This document shows, piece by piece, positions 11,291 through 23,217 of a stretch of 64,000 nucleotides of DNA (the first letter of the stretch is position 1; each line of letters opens with the position of its first letter). The position numbers and the translations under genes were made by a program. The stretch is from assembly GCA_026119855.1 (NCBI GenBank), contig JAOWBW010002208.1, positions 1 through 64,000 on the forward strand. Reading direction: 5' to 3'. The notes below the pieces were generated by a model. That model saw only the letters and a list, made by a program, of their open reading frames with translations. It ran no database searches and was not told the DNA's origin. This DNA is from Campanula takesimana (taxonomy: Eukaryota; Streptophyta; Magnoliopsida; Asterales; Campanulaceae).

Positions 11291-12339
11291 CCGTCCAAAG
11301 ATTTAATGAAATGACGCTTGTTAGCGAAAGAGTGCAATGTGTCAAAGACAAGAAGCAAAAACGGAGCAAATTCATGCAACGTGCAATTGTTTATTCATTC
11401 AGGTTGACTTAAAAAGATTTCTTGATTTGACCCTAAATGGTTGGAAAATATTTCTCTTCTTTTTCGCAACTATTCTAAACCTGGATCAGTGGAGGCCACC
11501 ACTACGCCTATAAGCCCCTCGTTTTTCACCTGTATTGCACACCCCCAAGGACGGACTATCCCGGGCGAGGGTCCTATAGGGCATGTGGCTTGCATTGACC
11601 AAAAGAACCATTACTAAAGTCTAGTGCACCATAAAGTTTCAATGTATAAGCCATTCTTATTATGATTAAGCCTTGGTCAAGGTCAAGATTAACTTATTGC
11701 CTTAACGAGACTTTGGCATGACCTCATTTTAATGAGGGATCTTGGAACTTAACCTTGGGATTAAGGATAATTAGGATGGGTTAGACATAAAAACTTAATG
11801 ACACGGTGCCATCTCATTTTCAATAAATGACTTAAATTAATTATGGTCAAAATTAACGCAAAAAGTCAAAGACCATGTCAACGACGACCTTGGTCACGCT
11901 TGCTTTTGCAATGAGTCATGAAATTGGGCATTAATTTTGAGGATAATTAACTTCGGGAACATATTGAAGATAAGGTGACATGGGCCAAACCAAAACCCAA
12001 CCAAGGTCACGGTATTTGTGTGTCACGGACATGTGTGGTTGACTCGGCTCGGATGGGGAGGTGGAATGGACCCGTGCGCGCGAGAAGGGCACAAGAGAAC
12101 CAATCAAGCTGCATCGTGGCATCCATCCTGAGTTTTGAGGGCTATTGATACATGCACAAGGTCAAGTGCGCGTAGTGTGAGGCCTTCTATGTTCCCTTTT
12201 TAGTTAAAATAAGAATTTTCAATGCATTTTAATGTCATGAACAAGAATAAGCAAGATATGAGCAAGTAATAAACAAGTAATTTGTATGAGTAACAAACAA
12301 GGATATGAACAAATAAGAATCTTGAAAATCGAATTTTGT

Positions 12340-12560
12340 ACATGGAAAAGTTGTGCACAAGCCAAAGATTTGAAAACCAAAATTTTACAAGAAGGACAAG
12401 GTTCTTTGAAAATCAACTTATACAAAAAGGTTGTGCAAAAACAAAGGGTTTTGAAAACCAAACTTTCATAAAAAGGGCCATGCACAACAAGGTTTTGAAA
12501 CCCAAATTTTATGTCAAAAATTTGTGCATGACCAAGGCTTTGAAAAACAAGTTTTGGTTA
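12340..12560. repeat. degenerate repeat of about 60 bp, about four units
   Basis: Units contain TTTGAAAAC-CAA-TTTT followed by a short spacer and TTGTGCA. Divergence between units is high. Confidence 0.55.
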
Positions 12561-12919
12561 AGAAAACAAAGGCATATGTGCACAAGTAGAGCTGAAAATT
12601 TAGAACCCTGGACAAGCAGAAGCAAGGGGAACATCAGAATGTTTCTGCCCTGCAATTAATGTCAAATTTGAAATATTTTGTGGGCCCAAAAGAACCATCG
12701 TACGGTTGGTCAAGGAGGTCCATTATTTTTGTGATTTTCCAGTTTCAATTTTGTCTAGCCCCAGTTTATTGCATTTCCGGAACAGTTTCATTTTCAGAAA
12801 TCAAAACAGAAACATAACACACACACAAGATATGCACAAAGCCAACAAACGGGGATGGGAGTTTGACCCACACAAGTATATCCTCGAATATTCTAAAGAG
12901 AAGTTCGGAAACACCTATT

Positions 12920-12936
12920 CCCTAGCAGAGTCGCCA
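12920..12936 (-). promoter_or_regulatory. primer binding site of the minus Tat element
   Basis: The reverse complement reads TGGCGACTCTGCTAGGG, directly after the LTR end CTTACA. The same TGGCGACTCTGCT site follows the LTRs ending at 30193 and 39693. A tRNA-Arg type primer is usual in Ogre-like elements; the exact tRNA was not checked. Confidence 0.8.
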
Positions 12937-12937
12937 C

Positions 12938-15622
12938 TGTAAGATACCCGTGGGAAAATGGGGAATTCCCCATGGGAAATCGAACACGGAACTTTATGTT
13001 CAAAGAAAAAAATGGAGTCGCCACGTTAAATTAATTTTAAACCCAATTCAACGAAAATGGTTAGAGAAAATGAGTTCGGAGGTCAGGTTACGTCTTGGGA
13101 AGAACGTTTGATGGGTCACACAATCCGCCTCAGAAAACCGAGTCTCCCCAAGTTTGTTGACCAAAATGTGCAAGTGTGTGTGTGTTTTAAAATGGGAGAA
13201 ACTGACTTTTAACAGAAAACAGTTAGAAAGTTAACAAAAAGGGTTTATTTGCAAAGATTTTGACAGAATAGGGTTTAAATAGAAAAAAATTCCCTTCGGC
13301 TAAACTATCCGTATGGCTGGTTATGGTCATCCTGGGGATTTTACAGATTTATCAGAAACAGTCCAGTTGCAGGCAGAAACAGAGAATTTTGCTGAAACTG
13401 GACAGAGTGTGACTTTTCCAGTTTATTTCCATTGTACATGAACATGCATAACAACATCCCTATGCTTTTGATCACTAGATTAGACACCAAAACAAAGGAT
13501 TTGGGTATGATCAAGGCAATCATTGGGGAAAGAAATGGAAAAGGTGATGAACATGGCTTTGAGCCAAGACAACCATTTGGAGGGTTAAAGATTGAGACTT
13601 TAACCTCCAAATGGATGATTCATCCAAAAAATAAACCTTTGAGACAACAATAATCAACCTTTGGATGGATAAAAATTGAGTTTTAATTATCCAAAGGTGA
13701 CATTAAGGCTAAATCAAAGTTTAGATGGTAAAGATTGAGACTTTACCACCAAAACATGATCATGATGACAATAAATGAACAAATACAAGATAAATGTACA
13801 AGGCTCTCTCCATATGTGCAATGGATCACCAAGACAAAAGTAAAGACATAAAAAGTAAACACATAAATGTAAATGACATAAATGTAAATGACATAATTGT
13901 AAATGGCATAAATGAAACAAGTCATAATATAGAATAAATGTAAAGACATTTGTATATGAAAGAAACAATGTATGTAAATAATTAACAATATGAACAAAGT
14001 AACAAGAGAGATATGAGATGGAGAGAAGATGGGGAGAAGGAGACCTCACCAATTTTGGTTTTAGCCTATTGTAAGATACCCGTGGGAAAAAAACTATTGG
14101 GAAGCTTTCCCTTCAAGGATCAAACACGGCACTTTATGTTCAATAAAATGGAGTCGCCACGTTAGTTTAATTTTAAACCCAAACTTAACGAAAAATGTTA
14201 GAGAAAAAGGATTCGGAGGTCACGTTACACCTTGGGAAGAACTTAATCGGGGTTCACCCAAAGTGCCTCGGAAACCGAGTCTCCCTAAGTTTGTTGACCA
14301 AAAGGTGTGCAAGTGTGTGTGTGTGTGTGTGTTTTATAAAAGTGGGAGAAACTGACTTTTTAACAGAACCAATTAGAAACTTAACAGAAAAGGTTTATTT
14401 TGCAAACCGTTTAACAGAAAAGGGGGGAAAATGGAAAAAGTGCTCCCTGGACAAACCAGCCGTATGGCTATAGGAGGCTGTCCTTGAAGTTTTGACAGAT
14501 TCTCAAGAATCAGTCCAGTTTCAGGCAGAAACAGGGCATTCTACTGAAACTGGACTGTTTTAAATCCTCTCAGTCTATTTCTTTATACAAAAGCATAAAT
14601 TAAGTCATCCCTATGCCATTGATCACTAATTAAACACCAAAACAAATGATTTTGGGTGTGATCAAGGCAATAATTGGGGCAAAAGTGAAGAAAGTTGATG
14701 AGCATGGCATTTGAGCCAAAATCACCATTTGGATGGTTAAAGATTGAAACTTTAACATCCAAATGGATAATTCATCCAAGGAAATAACTTGGGATATCAA
14801 AAATCAACCTTTGGATGGATAAAGATTGATTATTTATCATCCAAAGGGACATCATTAAGGTTTGATCAAAGTTTAAATGGTAAAGATTGAAACTTTACCA
14901 TCCAAAGATTGATCATCCTTAAGTAAATCAAAGTAAATGAATACAATACATAAATGTAATAACATGAAAGTAAATTGCATAAATGTAAAGACATGAAAGT
15001 AAATTGCATAAATGTAAAGACTTGAAAGAAAATTGCATAAATTTAAAGACTTGAAGTAAATGTACATTAAATGATAACAAGCCTTGATCACCCTTGGTTT
15101 GAACCCTTGATCATGCATAAAACATGAGGGTGCCATGGCTCATGTCAAGACTTGGTTCCAATTCATATTATTTACAAGAAATGAAAGACATTAAGTAGAT
15201 AAAACAAAGTAAAAATAGAGTAAGAGATGAAGAGAAGATGGAGAGAAGGAGGCCTCACCAATATTTGGTTCTAAGCCTATATTCTTTCTCTCTTTTCACT
15301 CAAATATGTGTTTGTGACTCTAATCTTCTCTCAACTCGGTAGAGTTTCCACTCACAAATGTATTTCTCCCCCTGGAATGATCATCAGTGGTCTACATTTA
15401 TAGGGACTGAAGGCACCCAAACCAGCCGTAAGGCTGGGCCCTTCTAGTACCCAAACCATCCGTACGACTCAGCATGGCGAGCTTCTGGATTTTTCTATGT
15501 TTTAATTCCAGGATAGTCCTAGAGTTTTAGTTTATCATAGTGAGGTCCTAGCCTATCAGTTTTTCCCTGAATGGTGCTAAGAATTCCTCTAAGTTGGTTT
15601 AATTTTAGATTGGGGTACTTAC
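12938..15622 (-). repeat. LTR of the minus Tat element with internal tandem duplication
   Basis: On the minus strand it begins TGTAAGTACCCC (after a PPT) and ends with CTTACA before the PBS. Length 2685. It contains two units, 12938-14069 and 14070 to about 15283. Each starts TGTAAGATACCCGTGGG on the plus strand and ends with GGCCTCACCAA-type sequence, so the PBS-proximal LTR end is duplicated inside. It also carries AT-rich ATAAATGTAAA repeats, a GT microsatellite (14314-14332) and CCGTA-containing inverted repeats at 13303, 14453 and 15422. Confidence 0.75.
15395..15402 (-). promoter_or_regulatory. TATA box in the minus Tat LTR
   Basis: Minus strand TATAAATG. The inverted repeat CCAGCCGTAAGGCTGG lies about 20-35 bases upstream on that strand (15422-15440). 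Confidence 0.55.
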
Positions 15623-15804
15623 AGAGCCCCTCGGCAACGTCGCTTTAGAAAAGCGAGATTGTCGACCTAAAAAAACATCCCAATCTGTCTATGATAGGAG
15701 GACGGCTTTGACCGATTTGGTTGCATGGCTGGACCTAGAGGTATAGGATTCCTACGTATCCCGTTCGCGGAGAATCAAGCCTTAACGTAGTTCAGGGGTG
15801 AGAG
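15623..15804 (-). other. PPT and 3' region of the minus Tat element with hairpin motif
   Basis: Minus strand GCCGAGGGGCTC directly precedes the LTR, nearly as at 52034-52047 (GCCGAGGGGCTAC). Upstream at 15794-15751 is the hairpin motif GAACTACG...CGTAGG in minus orientation. No gene. Confidence 0.75.
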
Positions 15805-16029
15805 ACATTAAGGCTACTCAAACCTAAGGGTGACCGTTCGAGGTCGGGTAAGGAAATTAGCATCTCAAACTAGGGGGTAACCTATCAAGGTCGGGCGAGG
15901 AACTTGACGTCTTAAACCTAAGGGTGACCGTCAAGGTCAGGCCAGGAACTTGGCATCTCAAACCTAAGCGTGACCGTTGAGGTCGGACGAGGAGCTTGGC
16001 GTCTCAAACCTAAGAGTGACCGTTAAGGT
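15805..16029 (-). repeat. 46-bp minisatellite, left part
   Basis: About five units of the pattern AAGGTCGGGCGAGGAACTTGG-CGTCTCAAACCTAAGGGTGACCGTT. The array is cut at 16029 by the copia element and continues at 24763. The five bases before the cut are AAGGT, the TSD. Confidence 0.9.
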
Positions 16030-17551
16030 TGTTGGGTTTCGTAGTAACACGCGCAGCGGAATTAAGCATTTAAAATTTCATGAAACCCAAAGCCATAGAT
16101 CCATTCATATTATTATATCAAATACATGCAATATGAATACTAGAATACTAACCCTTGATGCCTTTGTATTTTAGCCTTTGATCTTGGTGGAGACTTGAAG
16201 CTTGATCACGGAGAAAGTAAGAACACGAACTTCGAAGATGATAAGCTTCACCCTTTAGCGGTATCCACACCTCGAACGAATATCAAGAGCACTTAATCTT
16301 GGTTGCTATACCAAGATTATGAAACACACTTTCACAATTATATTGACTATATGGAATTATGAATTCTTGATCTTAGATTCCAAATCACTAATCAAGAATA
16401 TTGTTCTCTCAATGAACTAGGTTAATTAACCTTAATGGCTAGTGAAAAAGACTTTATATAGGTCCTAGTCCTTAACCCTTAAGGACCTAGGAAACCTAAA
16501 TCCCGTCACCCTTAATTAAGGTAATAATTTTTGGCACAGGAAATCTGGCATGGTCGTGCCAATAGGGTCGATAATGCCATCCTTTCGCTGATTATTGGCA
16601 CGGTCGTGCTTTATAATCAGCACGGTCGTGCGTTATAACCAGCACGGTCGTGCCACCAGGTTCGAGCCATGCTTCCCTTATGCCGATTATTGGCATGGTC
16701 GTGCCCTATAATCGGCACGGTCGTGCCAGACCAGAAAAGGCTCAAATCTTCATAATTCTAATTCAGTCCTATGGGATTCGTTCTATTTGTGTGTGACCCT
16801 CTAGGATTACACTATGTTGGCAATGAGTCCAAACATGAACCCATAAGATATGATTAGGTTCTAGCAAACCGTCATACCTACCTAAATAGTGTAACTTGAT
16901 ACAAGTTCGCATTCCTTTTAGAACATGTCACAATCCCTTTGTCCATGATGTCATTGAACACAAGTCGTGGTCAACAAGTCAACTTGTATTGTTCAGTACT
17001 TTCTCGATTCTGAATATGTTGATAATCCAAATGACATTGATCCAATCAATTCATTTGATTCCGGCCGAACATTTTCATCAACATCATTCCTACGAGAGGC
17101 CCAAGCTTGACATCTCTCCGAAGAGGGACAAATCCATATAATCTTATTATTCTTCCCTACATGAATCTGATTATGCCAATCATACCCTTTATAACTACCC
17201 GGTTAAAGGTAGCGTTTGAATATGTCAAACATAATGTTCATCAAGTGGAAGACTACAATAACTTCATGTCTAAGGATTCAAATGACATAACTAATATGAT
17301 ATATATATATATATATATGACATTGACCATGATATAGATCTCATAAAGGGGGTCATATGCATTACTAAACAAGTACCCATAAATCTAACATGATCATCCC
17401 ATGATCATTTAGCCTTTATACTAGTACCAAACAAGTACTAGGGACGGAGATTATTATAAGTGAACATGGACAACAATAGTAATCAAAACATCTCTTTATT
17501 AATATGAATAAATGATAACAACTACAACATTTATTAAACGTGCCTAGGGCA
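16030..17551 (-). repeat. 3' LTR of the minus copia element
   Basis: On the plus strand it starts TGTTGGGTTTCGTAG and matches 23212-24762 along nearly its whole length. The inner end differs: after GTGCCTAGGG the two copies part. It carries six GCACGG/A-TCGTGC inverted-repeat boxes (16546-16732). The minus-strand TATATAAA at 16460-16453 is the likely TATA box. Confidence 0.9.
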
Positions 17552-17602
17552 CGTTTACGTCTCCCCTATCTGCATATGTTTACGTCACCCCTATCTATGA
17601 TT
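17552..17602 (-). promoter_or_regulatory. polypurine tract, present twice
   Basis: Minus strand AGATAGGGGAGACGTAAAC next to the LTR and AGATAGGGGTGACGTAAAC about 26 bases further upstream. Confidence 0.65.
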
Positions 17603-20600
17603 TCTCGAATGATATAAAAATGCATAAGTATGTGTTTGGATTTTTGATGTGCCCTTGGTTCCTATGCTTGAACAATAGCACCATTATTATCACAATAAAG
17701 GTCTATTGTATTAGAAATACTAGGAACCACTTCAAGTTCACTAATGAACTTCTTAATCCAAACAGCTTCCTTTGTATCATCCGATGCAGCAATATACTCA
17801 GGTTCAGTTGTAGAATCAGCGGTTGTACTCTGCTTAGAACTCTTCCAGCTTACAGCTCCACCATTTAACATAAACACAAAACCCGATTGCGATCGACTAT
17901 CATCTCTGTCAGTTTGGAAACTTGCATCCGTGTAACCGTTTACAACGAGATCATCTTCCATTCCTCCATAGATTAAGAACGAATCTTTAGTCCTTCTCAA
18001 GTACTTAAGAATCGCTTTTACAGCCATCTAGTGATTTTCACCGGGGTCGGATTGATATCTACTTGTCATGCTCAAAGCATAAGATACATCCGGCCTTGTA
18101 TATATCATGGCATACATGATGGACCCAATTGCCGATGCATATGGAACATCATTCATTTTCTCACGCTCATCTTTTGTCTTAGGACATTGATTCTTGCTTA
18201 GAGAAACTCCATGTAGCACTGGTAAGGTGCCTCTCTTAGAATTTTCCATGCGGAATCTTCTAATGACCTTGTTAATGTATGTACTTTGGCTTAAACCAAT
18301 TAGCTTCTTTGATCTATCTCTGTAGATCTTAATGCCAAGAATATATGCGGATTCGCCCATATCTTTCATTGCGAAGCACTTTCCTAACCAAGTCTTTACA
18401 GACTAAAGTGTAGGAATGTCGTTTCCAATGAGCAATATGTCATCCACATATAAGATAAGGAATAGCACTATACTCCCACTAATCTTCTTGTCACAAGGTT
18501 CATCTTCTTTCTTGATAAATCCAAACTCTTTGACTGATTCATCAAAACGGAGATTCCAACTCCTAGAAGGTTGCTTCAATTTATAAATGGATTTTTGCAA
18601 TTTGCATACTTTAGAACTTTGTTCAAAACCCTCGGGTTGTGTCATATAGACATCCTCTTGTAAATTCCCGTTAAGGAAAGCGGTTTTGACATCCATTTGT
18701 CATATTTCATAATCATGATATGCGGCAATGGCAAGCAAAATTCATATAGACTTGATCATTGCTACGGGTGAAAAGGTTTCATCATAGTCAATACCATGAT
18801 CTTGCCTATAACCTTTCACTACAAGTCTAGATTTGTAGGTATGCACCTTCCCATCCATGTCAGTCTTCTTCTTGAAGACCGATTTTCATCCTATGGTTTT
18901 TACACCTTCGGGTGCATCAATCAAGTTCCAAACTTGATTATCTTGCATGGATTGCAATTCGGATTCCATGGCTTCAAGCCACTTGTCCGAATCAGGAGAG
19001 GACATCGCCTTTTGGTAGGTGGTCAGTTCATCATTATCAATGATCTCCACCTCATTACTATCCGTTACGAGAAAACCATATCTCTCGGGCTCGGACCGTA
19101 ACCTACTAGATCTGCGAGTTACTTGTATATTTTGAACAGGTTCCACAATTCCCTGTGGTTCTTGTTCTTGTTCCACTATCGGTTCAATGTCATTTTCTGG
19201 GTCCCAAATTTCTTCAAGATTTATGTTACTCCCAATGATTTCTTTGGAGAGAAATTGTTTCTCTAGAAAGACACCAGTTCGGGCAACAAACACCTTGTTG
19301 TCCTCTCGGTTGTAAAACTAATATCCTCTAGTTTCCTTAGGATATCCCACGAAAATACATTTATAAGATTTGTGTGCTAGCTTGTCGGAGACAAGTCTTT
19401 TGACAAAAGCTTCACAACCCCAAATCCTCATGAAAGACAAACTAGGTTTCCTTCCACTCCACATCTCATATGGAGTCTTTTAAACCGATCTAGTTGGAAC
19501 TTGATTTAGTGTGAGAGCTTCTAGAGCATAACCCCAAAAGGATAAAGGAAGATCAACTCGACTTATCATTGATCGAACCATGTCCAACAAAGTTCGATTC
19601 CTCCTCTCAGACACACCATTCCATTGTGGTGTTTCGGGTGGAGTCAATTGTGAAATTATTCCACAATTCTTTAGATGATCATCAAATTCATGACTCAAGT
19701 ATTCTCCACCTCGATCCGATCGAAGTGCCTTAATACTTTTGCCAAGTTGTTTTTCTACTTCATTTTGAAATATTCTAAATATCTCAAAGGCTTCACTTTT
19801 ATGTTCCATTAGGTAAAAATACCCAAATCTACTATAATCATCAGTGAAGGTTAGGAAGTATTGAAATCCTCCCCTAGTATTGCTACTTAGTGGTCCGCAT
19901 ACATCGGAATGTATCAACCCCAATAAGTCGCTTGCCCTTTCACCTAACTTAGTAAAAGGTGTCTTAGTCATTTTTCCAAGAAGACACGACTCGCAAGTAT
20001 CATATGACTCAAGATCATATGAACCCAAAAGACCGTCCCCATGGAGTTTTGAGATACGCTTCTCATTAATATGACCAAGATGGCAATGCCACAAATAAGT
20101 TTGATTTACATCATTAGGTTTAGATTTCTTATTTACATGATAGACATTGTCATTATTTTCATTCTTGACATCCAAAACATAAAGGCCATTAAATGAATTT
20201 GCAATACCATAAAGCACATCATTTAAATAAATAGAAAATCTTTTATTTTCAATAAAAAACTTAAAACCTTCATTATCCAAACAAGAAATTGAAATAGTAT
20301 TTCTACTTAAATCCGGTACATAATAGCAATTGTTCAAAACAAGTATTAAACCAGAAGGTAATGTGATTTCATAAGTCCCTACGGCTAATGCAGCAACTCT
20401 TGCTCCATTCCCCACGCGTAGGTCTACTTCACCCTCTTTAAGCAGTCTCCTATTCTTTAGTCCCTGCACATTTAAACAAATGTGAGAACCACATCCAATA
20501 TCCAATACCCAAGAATCAGTGGTAGAAAGGAGAATATCTATCATATAGATACCTGAAGTCAACGCAGTCCCACTGCTCTTCTTCTTCTTTTGCTCTTCCT

Positions 20601-21389
20601 TAAAAGCCTTGCAATTACGTTTCCAATGACCAATTTCTTGACAATGGAAACAAATTGCATCCTTTTGTGAATCGGGTTTTGCCTCTGGAGCCTTGGCAAC
20701 CTTTGCCTTGCTTATCTTGGGTTTGACAACTTTCCTACCCTTTCCTTTGACACTAGCCTTCTTCCCATCATGAACCATGAGCACAGGAGAACCTTTCTCC
20801 ACAATCTTCATCTCCGCAGTTTTAAGCATACCATGCAACTCGGAGAGATTCTTATCCATTCCATGCATGTTATAATTCATCACAAACTGATTATAACATT
20901 TAGGCAATGAATTAAGAATGAGATATGTGGCTAGCTCTAATTGGATTGGATAGCCAAGTTTCTCAAGATGCTCTACATAGCCTTTCATTTTAAGCATGTG
21001 AGGACTCACTTGCAAGAAGTGAATGCAACAATGGTCTTGTACCTCTCTTGCCTAGCTTTCTCTTGAAACATGGATCTTAACTCAACGCCTATCTCATAGG
21101 CTTCCAAATGTTCCAAACATTGTTGGAGTTTTGAGCACATAGTAGCAAGCATGAGACAACTTACATCTCTAGAATCATTACGATGTTTCTTGTAATTGTC
21201 TCTTTCTGCCCTAGGGGCAGTGGCTTCGGGTTCAACAGGAAGAGGCCCATCGAGAATGTACAACTTATCTTCTTGCCTAAGAATTATTCTTAGGCTACGG
21301 ATCCAATCCGTAAAGTTCGTACCATTCTCTTGGAGCTTATCCTTCTCAAGGATCGATCGCAACGAAATTGATTTAGTGTTGGTAGTCAT
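17603..21389 (-). pseudogene. gag-pol: copia gag-pol polyprotein, one frameshift and several nonsense codons
   Basis: Starts at ATG 21389. Order: gag (21389 to about 20600) with zinc knuckle CFHCQEIGHWKRNC near 20650; protease near 20505, where the DSG motif reads DIG; pre-integrase zinc region; integrase core with DVCGPLSS and RSDRGGEY near 19720; RT with QMDVKTAFLNG near 18695 and YVDDILLIGN near 18430; RNase H with YTDASFQTD near 17915 and the CDN motif at about 17680. From 21015 to the end everything lies in one frame, broken only by stops (19480, one before 19293, 18886, several around 18700-18780, 18400, 18030, 17660). Gag is joined by a frameshift near 21010. Several stops replace Trp codons (YEI-stop-QMDV, GENH-stop). 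The protease Ser-to-Ile change also argues for a dead copy. Confidence 0.92.
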
Positions 21390-22881
21390 TATCTACAATT
21401 ATGCAAAAATTTTCAAAATTTAATAAGTACCAATTTCATTAAAGAAATAAATAATGTATTTTTCCAAAAATACTCCAACTAAATTATACAACCTTCTTAT
21501 ACATTCAATGTATAATATAATTTAAATGGGCCAAGATCTAACTTTAATTTAATTTTAAGTCCGCTAAGGCGGATTACACAAAATAAAATTAATTAGGTAG
21601 ACAATCATTTCAATCATATCCCATATGATTCTTAGATCCTTTTCTGAGATTCTTTAAGAAATCCAATTTCAAAAAGCATGTTTAATCTCATCTTTGCCTA
21701 GGCCCAAAACTGTTTTGATGCCTAATTAAGTCCAACCATTTTAAAAGTATAGTTAATGTGCCTCACTAGGGCGTGCCCACATTATCTATCTTGCTCATAC
21801 ATGAATAAAGTCAATGTACCTCGCTAGGGAGAATCCACATTAAAATTACTCATGTACTAACAAGGGTTTTAATCATGGCATGGCAAGAGGACTTAAAACT
21901 TTCTTGAAGGTTTATCACATATAGCATATAACACATTTATGAGCACATAATATAAACATGTTACATATCAAGTTTAGCCACTAAATTAATCATCATTAAT
22001 TTAAACATAATATTTATGTGTCATTAGTTTCTCTATAATTACGAGGATTAGACTCTTTGAACTTTGGTTATCATCTCCAAATCAAGACAACAAGAAGTGC
22101 GGTCGAACTAAGCAATAGGCAACCACAATCCCGCACTAATTCAAGAAACCAAGAAAGTAGTCCATGTGGCCGAAACTAAGCAATAAATGGTCTCGATGAA
22201 CGTAGGCCAATTGCATCAACAATTCCACATGGATCTCCAATCTTTGAATCAAGAACTTTGTTTCTCAATTTTAGCAATTATGAACTCTTCATAATTCTAA
22301 CTTCGTTTTATCTTTGAATCTTTGATTTTTGATCAAGTTTGGGAAACACAATCTCGATGAACGTAGATTAGCCATCCAAACCTTGATCCAATCTTGGAAT
22401 CACAAGACTAAAACAAATAGGAAAATTAAACTCAAGATCCACACCCAAAACCTAAGCCCCGCCCCCACGCCAAACCCTAGGTCCGGCCGGGTCAAGGCGT
22501 AGGTCCAGTCGGATCTCTACGGATTTTTTTTTTTTAAGTTCCAAAATCTTGTCTCAAAATTGTTTTTCCCGATTCAATTAGGATTTGGTGTTCTTGGTGA
22601 TCCAATCAGCATGATCATCAAAATTTTTAATTAACAATTCATGAATCCCTATATTATCAAAACTTTGATCCAATAAAAAATTGATAACCCAACAATTTTA
22701 AATCCACCATAATTTTATTGCGATTGAATAGTGCGATTAAAGTTTATAAAACAATAAACCACATAAAATCATATAACACGTAAGCATCATAATCCAATAT
22801 TCATATCATGCTAAGCACATAAAAAAACAGTTTATATACACACAACATGATCTAGTAATGAGATAATCAACATGAACGGGG
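21390..22881 (-). other. leader of the minus copia element
   Basis: About 1.5 kb between the inner PBS and gag, AT-rich, with repeated short phrases such as TCGATGAACGTAG. No gene seen. Unusually long for a copia leader. Confidence 0.6.
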
Positions 22882-23217
22882 CTCTGATACCACTTGTAGG
22901 TACCGCGACCACCACCACCACTCTCCACATTAGTATGATATTGTCCGAATCCCAAAAGGCCTCATACTAATGACGTGGGTGGGTGCTATTATATACCTTG
23001 CAATTGTTTTCTCAATTGCCGATGTGGGACTTTGGGTTGCACCCCAACAATCCTCCCCTCAAAACAAGGACCATACCGCTATGGCCCGCAGTGTTTCCAC
23101 TGGCCCACACCAGACTCCATTCGTAAATGTCACACAAGGGAACCCCACCCAATAAAGCACACACACGGTCCACCCGGTCGGGCCCATCCGAACCATGACT
23201 CTGATACCACTTGTAGG
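22882..23217 (-). repeat. TRIM-like segment bounded by a duplicated PBS
   Basis: CTCTGATACCACTTGTAGG occurs at 22882-22900 and again at 23199-23217. On the minus strand, between them: PBS 1 (23209-23199), about 130 bases, a PPT (GAGGGGAGGAT, about 23060-23050), then a 155-base LTR-like block (23049-22895) beginning TGTTGGGGTGC and ending CCTACA, followed by PBS 2 (22892-22882). The block has an 11-bp inverted repeat CATTAGTATGA/TCATACTAATG (22928-22938, 22962-22972) and AGTCCCACATCGG, a phrase I associate with small plant LTR elements. It reads as a TRIM 3' half fused to the larger copia element. Confidence 0.65.
23199..23209 (-). promoter_or_regulatory. PBS 1 of the minus copia element
   Basis: Minus strand TGGTATCAGAG immediately follows the 5' LTR end CCTACA-AG. 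Complementary to initiator tRNA-Met, standard for copia elements. Confidence 0.85.

Larger units (their letters stand above)
10799..12919 (-). other. leader region of the minus Tat element
   Basis: No coding sequence recognised. It contains a 20-base block (11563-11582) whose reverse complement GCCCTATAGGACCCTCGCCC is identical to 40577-40596 in the other Tat element. The flanks (about 11470-11600) match 40560-40720 as well, which fixes this as the PBS-gag leader. Two tandem-repeat tracts are listed separately. Confidence 0.7.

Noticed and set aside
22895..23049. Cassandra-type TRIM with 5S RNA promoter
   Set aside because: I could not find the 5S-like internal promoter; only the small-LTR features are present.
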